Assembly (NCBI RefSeq): GCF_030272615.1
Contig: NW_026729298.1
Coordinates: 12,501-35,000, forward strand
DNA from: Cryptomeria japonica
Lineage: Eukaryota; Streptophyta; Pinopsida; Cupressales; Cupressaceae
Length of the DNA: 22,500 bases
Direction of reading: 5' to 3'
Shown: in pieces, positions 16,734-22,500 of the stretch
How the letters are laid out: every line of letters starts with the position of its first letter
Position numbering within the stretch: the stretch's first letter is position 1
Program-made: the position numbers and the translations under genes
The notes under the pieces: generated by a model
What the model was told of the DNA's origin: nothing
Databases searched by the model: none
What the model saw: only the letters and a program-made list of their open reading frames with translations

Positions 16734-17129
16734 CGCGCGTGCCATCTTGAGCCCGCCCTGGTGCGCAGCCCAGGTAAGGTGCCACCCTGGCAAAGGTGCG
16801 CACCCGGGCAATTAACCCTACTTCCGACTTCGTGCGCGCCAGGGTGGCAACCGGGCCTCGGAAGAGCCAATGCGAGAAACCCCACCAAACGCTCCGACAA
16901 AAAAAGAGGCGGCGCTCCAATAACCCCGCTTCGGAGCGCAGCCGGGGCAAACCAAGCCAAGGTGCCCACCCCGACGAAGGTGCACGCGAGGTGCGCACCC
17001 GGGGCAAACCGGGCTCCGACAACGTGCACGCAGCACCTTGGAGCACACTTCGAAGCACTCCCGGGTGCCCACCGGCGTTGCGCACCGTGGTGGGCAGCGA
17101 GGTGCGCACCTTTGATGCGCTGCCTTCAC

Positions 17130-17202
17130 TAATTTCCAGAAAAAGGCAAAAAAAAATGAGATTTTAAAATTTCCGTTTTGAAAGATAGTGAAAAAAAAGG
17201 AA
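17130..17202. repeat. A/T-rich block 9
   Basis: The counterpart of block 5 (14766), with the same AAGGAACG variant. Confidence 0.8.
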
Positions 17203-17485
17203 CGCGGGTGCCATCTTGAGCCCGCCCTGGTGCGCAGCCCAGGCAAGGCATGCGCACCAAGGTGCCCACCCGAGGTGCACACCCGGGGCAAACCGGGCTC
17301 CGACTTCGTGCAGGCCGCACCTTGGAGCACACTTCGGAGCGCTCCTTGGTGCGCACCATGGTGCCCACCAGGGCGCACCCGAGGCAAACCGGGCTCCGAC
17401 TTCGTGCACGCCGCACCTTGGAGCACACATCGGAGCGCTCCCAGGTTCGCACCAGCGTTGCGCACCTTTGATGCGCTGCCTTCAC

Positions 17486-17556
17486 TAATTTCCAGAAAAG
17501 GCAAAAAAAAACGATATTTTAAAATTTCCGTTCTGAAAGATAGTGAAAAAAACGGA
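17486..17556. repeat. A/T-rich block 10
   Basis: The counterpart of block 6 (15400), with ACGATATTTTAAAATTTCCG. It is closer to its left neighbour because of the 278-bp loss. Confidence 0.8.
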
Positions 17557-17999
17557 ACGCGGGTGCCATCTTGAGCCCTTCCTGATGCGCAGCCCAGGCA
17601 AGTTGTGCGCACCAAGGTGCCCACCCTGGCGGAGGTGCGCGCCCGGGGCAAACCGGGCTCCGACTTCGTGCACTGCATGGTGCCCACCAAGGCGCGCAAC
17701 CCAGCCAAGGTGCCCACCGCAGCGAAGGTGCACGCGAGGTGCGCACCCGAGGTGCACACCCGGGGCAAACCGGGCTCCGACTTCGTGCACGCCGCACCTT
17801 GGAGCACACTTCAGAGCGCTCCTTGGTACGCACCAGGGCGCGCAACCCAGCCAAGGTGCTCACCCCGGCGAAGGTGCACGCGAGGTGCGCACCCGGGGCA
17901 AACCGGGCTCGGACTTCGTGCACGCCGCACCTTGGAGCACACATCGGAGCGCTCCCGGGTTCGCACCAGCATTGCGCACCTTTGATGCGCTGCCTTCAC

Positions 18000-18079
18000 T
18001 AATTTCCAGAAAAGGCAAAAAAAAGAAAAAAATGAGATTTTAAAATTTCCGTTTTGAAAGATAGTGAAAAAAACGGAAC
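18000..18079. repeat. A/T-rich block 11, last before the unit junction
   Basis: Here the A-run is AAAAAAAAGAAAAAAA. The stem arms TTCCGTTTT and AAAACGGAA are intact. About 60 bp further right the array stops and the second 7.9-kb unit starts. Confidence 0.8.
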
Positions 18080-18137
18080 GCGGGTGCCATCTTGAGCCCG
18101 CCCTGGTGTGCAGCCCAGGCAAGTTGTGCGCACCAAG

Positions 18138-18655
18138 GCACCCACCCTGGCCAAGGTGGGTCACGGGGTGGGTCCTAGGGTGGGTAACGGGGTGGGTACT
18201 AAGGTGCGTGCCAAGGTGGGTCATAGGGTGGGTGCCAAGGTGGGCACCAGGGTGGGTGTGCACCAACCCTAGCCAGGGTAGGTCACGGGGTGGTTGTCGG
18301 GGTGGGCGTCAAGGAGCCAAGGTGGGTGGCAAGTAGCCAAGTTGCGTGCCAAGGTGGGTGTCGGGGTGGGTGCCAAGGATCCAAGGTGGGTGCCAAGGAA
18401 CCAAGGTGGGTGTCTGGGTGGGTGCCGAGGTGGGAGCCAGGGTGGGTCCCAAGGTGAGTGCAAAGGTGGGTGCCAGGGTCAAGGTGAGTGCCAATGTGGG
18501 TTCCAAGGTGCCAGGGTCAGGGTGAGTGCCAATGTGGGTTCAAAGGTGCTAAGTTGGGTGCGAGGTTGGGTGCGAGGGTGGGTGGGTGCCAAGGTGTGCT
18601 AGGTGGAAGCCCGGGTGGGTCGGCATCCCATGGGTGTCGAGTTGGGTGCCTGATG
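18138..18655. repeat. G-rich minisatellite portion inside 5S unit, copy 2
   Basis: Matches 10223-10740. It joins directly to the palindromic array of copy 1 through CACCCACCCTGGCCAAGG. No gene is seen. Confidence 0.92.
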
Positions 18656-19005
18656 GGTGCTTCTTGTCAAGTTTTAGTCGTCGGGACTCATTTCGAGCCT
18701 TAGAGGTCGTTTCTTGTCCGGTTGCCCTGTCTTCGACCTGGGAACCCAATTTTGGTCCTCGGGTCCCATTTTTTTTTGTCTCGCATCCCACTTTTGGCCT
18801 GTGGCCTTTTCGGGGTCGATTCTCGTTTTGGGCATCAGAGCATGTTTCTTCTCCTAAAACCCAATATTTGTTTATTAAGTCTCGGAACACATTTTTGTTC
18901 TCGTGGACCCATCATGGGTCTTGGAACGCATTTGTGGTCCTTGGGTCCCATTTTGCATCCCGAAACTTGTGTTTTGGTGCTTGATCCCTATTTTGGGTGC
19001 CCACC
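18656..19005. other. T-rich degenerate segment, copy 2
   Basis: The same sequence as 10741-11090, including the T9 run in CCCATTTTTTTTTG. No gene is seen. Confidence 0.6.
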
Positions 19006-19392
19006 TTGCACCAAGTGCGCACCCGGGGCAAACCGAGCGCCTTGGTGCACCGGGGCAAGATCGAGCGTGCACCCGAGGCGCCCCGAACATGCACCAAGGT
19101 GCACTCGGCCCACATGTGAGCGCAGGTCGTTGCGCCCGAGGTGGTGTGTGGGCACCGCGTTGCAGACGGGACACTGCACGCACACGACGCCCCCTCCAGG
19201 TGCACGCACGTAGGCCGGGCCGGGTGCACACCCGACGCCCTAGCAAGGTGCGCGCACCCGGGCAGGGCTCACACTTGGCGAACGGGGCGCACTTCGCGAG
19301 GGAGGGTGTGCACCTCGACGGGGGTGGGTGGCCGGGGTGGATTCGCACGTGGGTCGCGGTTTGCTAAGTACACACTGCGACAAGCTCATAAC
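19006..19392. other. GC-rich spacer upstream of 5S, copy 2
   Basis: The same sequence as 11091-11477, including TAAGTACA and the C at -1 of the 5S gene. Confidence 0.6.
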
Positions 19393-19510
19393 GGGTGCGA
19401 TCATACCAGCGTTAGTGCACCGGATCCCATCAGAACTCCGCAGTTAAGCGCGCTTGGGCCGGAGTAGTACTGGGATGGGTGACCTCCCGGGAAGTCCCGG
19501 TGTTGCACCC
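19393..19510 (+). rRNA. 5S: 5S ribosomal RNA gene, copy 2
   Basis: Identical over all 118 nt to the copy at 11478, from GGGTGCGATCATACC to GTGTTGCACCC, and 7915 bp to its right in the same orientation. The terminal helix, A box and C box are intact, so it should be transcribed by Pol III like copy 1. The spacing is far larger than in the usual plant 5S arrays, whose units are a few hundred base pairs. Confidence 0.98.
19442..19489 (+). promoter_or_regulatory. Internal control region of 5S copy 2
   Basis: A box (from 19442) and C box (from 19472) are identical to copy 1. Confidence 0.9.
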
Positions 19511-19523
19511 TTTTTTAGTTTTT
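19511..19523 (+). terminator. Pol III oligo-T terminator of 5S copy 2
   Basis: T6, AG, T5 directly after the gene, as in copy 1. Confidence 0.92.
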
Positions 19524-19949
19524 CGCCGGGCGTCGCAATGCTATTTGAATAAACCTTTTGCCCGTTTGCGTTCTCGTCGGGGCCGGGCCGGGCCGGGGTG
19601 CGCTGCCCGCACTACCGCGCGCGCGGGGGCGACACCGAGCGCGCACCCGAGGCGCCCCGAGCACACAGGCCACGGTGCAACCCGGGCGTTGTGCGCGCAC
19701 CCCGGTGCGCCCGAGGTGCTGCGCGCGCACCCAGGTGAAATCGGTGTGCACCTCGGCCAGTGCGCGCTCGGTCGAGTCGCGCACGTTGGCCAAGGTGCAC
19801 GGTGATGTTTCTTACTCTAAGGTTCCGCACCAGACGCCCGGGACAGGTGAGCGAAGCTGGGCGGGGCCGGGTGCGCGGCCGGGGCAGGTGCACGCAGCTG
19901 GAGAGAGCTTTGGAGCACACTTCGGAGCGCACCAATGATGCGCTCCATT
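19524..19949. other. GC-rich spacer downstream of 5S, copy 2
   Basis: Matches 11609-12035 except for one G lost after the GCGCGCGCG tract (about 19621). No gene is seen. Confidence 0.6.
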
Positions 19950-20040
19950 CAAAAGTTTCCTGAAAAGGCAAAAAAAGTTGAGATTATAGAATTTCCCACT
20001 TGAGAGATTGTAAAAAAAAAAAATTTAAAATGAAGGAAAC
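19950..20040. repeat. A/T-rich block 1, copy 2
   Basis: The same as 12036-12126, including the run of 12 A. Confidence 0.7.
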
Positions 20041-20680
20041 GCGGGTGCCAAGGTGTGCGCAGCCCAGCCCACCCTGGCGAAGGTGCACGCAAAGTGCGCA
20101 CCCGAGGCAAACCGGACAATTAACCCAACTTTCGACTTCGCGCGCACCTTGGAGCGCACTTCGGAGCGCTCCTTGGTGCGCACCAATCTTGGGCACCTCG
20201 GAGTGCACCATGGCGCCCACCAAGGTGCGCACCCGGGGCAAACCGAGCTCCGACTTCGTGCGCACCTTGGAGCGCACGAAAGGTGCGCACCATGGCGCCC
20301 ACCAAGGTGCGCAGCCCAGCCAAGGCGTGCGCATCAAGGTGCGCACCCTGGCGAAGGTGCGCACCCGGGGCAAACCGAGCTCCGACTTCGTGCGCACCTT
20401 GGAGCGCACAAAAGGTGCGCAACCCAGCCAAGGTGTGCGCACCCCGGTCAAACCGAGCTCCGAATCGTGCGCACCAGAGGTGCACGCCATCGTGCGCACC
20501 TTGGAGCACACTTCGGAGCCCTCCTTGGTGCGCGCCGATGTTGCGCACCTCGGAGCGCACCCGGGGAAAACAATGCAATTAACCCGACTTTCGACTTCGT
20601 GGGCACCTCGGAGCGCTCTCGGGTTCGCACCTCGGAGCACACCGAGGTGCGCACCTTTGATGCGCTGCCTTCACCAATTT
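20041..20680. repeat. Palindromic array, subfamily 1, copy 2
   Basis: Matches 12127-12766 with a single noticed change, A at 20093 for G at 12179. No gene is seen. Confidence 0.82.
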
Positions 20681-21419
20681 CCAGAAAAGGCAAGAAAACA
20701 TTGAGAAGGTGTGCGCACCGAGGTGCCCACCCTGGCGAAGGTGCACGCGAGGTGCGCACCCGGGGCAAACCGGGCTCCGACTTCGTGCACGCCGCACCTT
20801 GGAGCACACTTCGGAGCGCTCCTTGGTGCGCACCAGGGCGCGCAACCCAGCCGAGGTGCCCACCCCGGCGAAGGTGCACGCGAGGTGCGCACCCGGGGCA
20901 AACCGGGCTCCGACTTCGTGCACGCCATGGTGCCCACCGCGGCGAAGGTGCACGCGAGGTGCGCACCCGGGGCAAACCGGGCTCCGACTTCGTGCACGCC
21001 GCACCTTGGAGCACACTTCGGAGCGCTCCTTGGTGCGCACCATGGTGCCCACCAGGGCGCGCAACCCCGCCGAAGGTGCACGCGAGGTGCGCACCCGGGG
21101 CAAACCGGGCTCCGACTTCGTGCACGCCGCACCTTGGAGCACACTTCGGAGCGCTCCTTGGTGCGCACCATGGTGCCCACCAGGGCGCGCAACCCCGCCG
21201 AAGGTGCACGCGAGGTGCGCACCCGGGGCAAACCGGGCTCCGACTTCGTGCACGCCATGGTGCGCACCGCGGCGAAGGTGCGCACCCGGGGCAAACCGGG
21301 CTCCGACTTCGTGCACGCCGCACCTTGGAGCACACTTCGGAGCGCTCCTTGGTGCGCACCAGGGCGCGCAACCCAGCCGAGGTGCCCACCCCGGCGAAGG
21401 TGCACGCGAGGTGCGTACC
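20681..21419. repeat. Palindromic array, subfamily 2, proximal part, copy 2
   Basis: Matches 12767-13505 at an offset of 7914. No gene is seen. Confidence 0.85.
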
Positions 21420-22500
21420 CGGGGCAAACCGGGCTCCGACTTCGTGCACGCCGCACCTTGGAGCACACTTCGGAGCGCTCCTTGGTGCGCACCATGGTGC
21501 CCACCAGGCCGCGCAACCCAGCCAAGGTGTGCGCACCAAGGTGCACGCGAGGTGCGCACCCGGGGCAAACCGGGGTCCGACTTCGTGCACGCCGCACCTT
21601 GGAGCACACATCGGGGCGCTCCCGGGTTCGCACCGGCGTTGCGCACCGTGGTGGGCACCTCGGAGCACACCAAGGTGGGCAGCGAGGTGCGCACCTTTGA
21701 TGCGATGCCTTCACTAATTTCCATAAAAGGCAAAAAAAAAACGAGATTTTAAAATTTCCGTTTTGAAAGATAGTGAGAAAAAGGGAATGCTGGTGCCATC
21801 TTGAGCCCGCCCTGGTGCGCAGCCCAGCCAAGGTGTGCGCACCAAGGTGCCCACCCTGGCGAAGGTGCGCGCCCGGGCAATTAACCCAACTTCCAACTTC
21901 GCGCGCGCCAGGGTGGGAGCGCACCCAACAACCGGGCCTGGGAAGAGCCAATGCGAGAAACCCCACCAAACGCTCTGACAAAAAAAGAGGGGGCGCTCCA
22001 GTAACCCCGCTTCGGAGCGCACCCTGGGCAAACCCAGCCAAGGTGCCCACCCCGGCCAAGGTGCAGGCGAGGTGCGCACCCGGGGCAAACCGGGCTCCGA
22101 CAACGTGCACGCCGCACCTTGGAGCACACTTCGTAGCGCTCCCGGGTGCGCACCTCAGAGCACACCAAGGTGGGCAGCGAGGTGCGCACCTTTGATGCGC
22201 TGCCTTCACTAATTTCCAGAAAAGGCAAAAAAAAAAGGAGATTTTAAAATTTCCGTTTTGAAAGATAGTGAAAAAAACGGAACGCGCGTGCCATCTTGAG
22301 CCCGCCCTGGTGCGCAGCCCAGGTAAGGTGCCCACCCTGGCAAAGGTGCGCACCCGGGCAATTAACCCTACTTCCGACTTCGTGCGCGCCAGGGTGGCAA
22401 CCGGGCCTCGGAAGAGCCAATGCGAGAAACCCCACCAAACGCTCCGACAAAAAAAGAGGCGGCGCTCCAATAACCCCGCTTCGGAGCGCAGCCGGGGCAA
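21420..22500. repeat. Nested higher-order repeat in 5S unit copy 2 (cut by window end)
   Basis: Matches 13506-14586. A/T-rich blocks are at 21715-21789 and 22210-22282, the latter with intact TTCCGTTTT / AAAACGGAA arms. No gene is seen. Confidence 0.88.

Larger units (their letters stand above)
10223..18137. repeat. 7915-bp tandem unit carrying 5S rDNA, copy 1
   Basis: Sequence from 10223 matches sequence from 18138 with a constant offset of 7915 up to about 11706. A one-G deletion in copy 2 then makes the offset 7914, which holds to the end of the window (14586 aligned to 22500). The left boundary is sharp: GCACCCACCCTGGCCAAGG is shared, and the bases before it differ. The unit holds the end of the G-rich minisatellite, a T-rich segment, the 5S gene and the palindromic higher-order array. 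It is a tandem (head-to-tail) arrangement with no gap between copies. Confidence 0.95.
15871..18137. repeat. Nested higher-order repeat, copy 2 (internally deleted)
   Basis: A/T-rich blocks start at 16166, 16661, 17130, 17486 and 18000, spaced 495, 469, 356 and 514 bp. The first two spacings equal copy 1. The third is 278 bp shorter: relative to copy 1 about 278 bp is missing after 17370, where GGGCGCACCCGAGG joins two units. It ends at the 7.9-kb tandem junction (18137). Confidence 0.85.
18138..22500. repeat. 7915-bp tandem unit carrying 5S rDNA, copy 2 (cut by window end)
   Basis: This is the same order as copy 1. The two differences I noticed are one fewer G in the run after GCGCGCGCG (about 19621) and G to A at 20093 (12179 in copy 1). 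The 5S genes are identical. The copy is truncated at the right edge of the window inside the higher-order array. Confidence 0.95.

Noticed and set aside
1-22500. 18S, 5.8S or 26S rRNA segments, tRNA genes, or transposon coding regions
   Set aside because: I looked for familiar conserved rRNA and tRNA phrases and for transposase or polyprotein motifs in the open frames and found none; a covariance-model search would settle small RNAs.

Overview
The window is nuclear ribosomal DNA intergenic spacer from a land plant, most likely a seed plant, and it is almost entirely tandem repeats. I see no credible protein-coding gene. Two identical 5S rRNA genes of plant type (+ strand, 11478-11595 and 19393-19510) fix the identity. 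Thirteen copies of a motif whose minus-strand reading, TTATATAGGGGAGG, resembles the plant RNA polymerase I start-site consensus TATATA(A/G)GGGG suggest that the rest is the spacer of a 35S (18S-5.8S-26S) unit transcribed right to left. On that reading 26S lies beyond the right edge and 18S beyond the left edge. No 18S, 5.8S or 26S sequence is in the window, so the link to 35S is inferred. A spacer over 22 kb with 5S inside it would fit an 'L-type' linked arrangement, known from Ginkgo and some other gymnosperms, many Asteraceae and bryophytes. The 5S sequence would suit a gymnosperm, but I cannot name the species.

Layout, left to right. 1-4276: about 21 copies of a 188-bp repeat, the putative external transcribed spacer (ETS). 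4277-5655: three related units of about 440-490 bp, each with a promoter-like core, a snap-back hairpin downstream of it in the minus sense, and a relative of the 188-bp repeat. 5705-6010: 50/56-bp minirepeats. 6011-7150: 311-bp units, each with a promoter-like core. 7151-7778: a 52/38-bp minisatellite. 7827-8850: 157-bp units (one of 220 bp), each with a promoter-like core. 8851-9030: palindrome-rich transition with a promoter-less relic unit. 9031-10740: a degenerate G-rich minisatellite with G-quadruplex motifs.

From 10223 a 7915-bp segment is tandemly repeated. Copy 1 is 10223-18137; copy 2 runs from 18138 off the right end. Each holds the end of the G-rich minisatellite, a T-rich degenerate stretch, a GC-rich stretch, the 5S gene with oligo-T terminators, another GC-rich stretch, and a long higher-order array of GGTGCGCACC-type palindromic repeats broken by A/T-rich blocks. 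That array has a nested repeat of about 2.36 kb. The two 7.9-kb copies differ at only two places that I noticed over about 4.36 kb.

Inferred working: Pol III would read 5S rightward, while Pol I would read leftward from the spacer and gene promoters. The leftmost promoter-like core (4629-4643) is the best candidate for the true gene promoter, because the 188-bp ETS-like array lies directly downstream of it. The most notable unexplained signals are two families of small inverted repeats tied to the promoter cores, both showing compensatory base-pair changes between copies.
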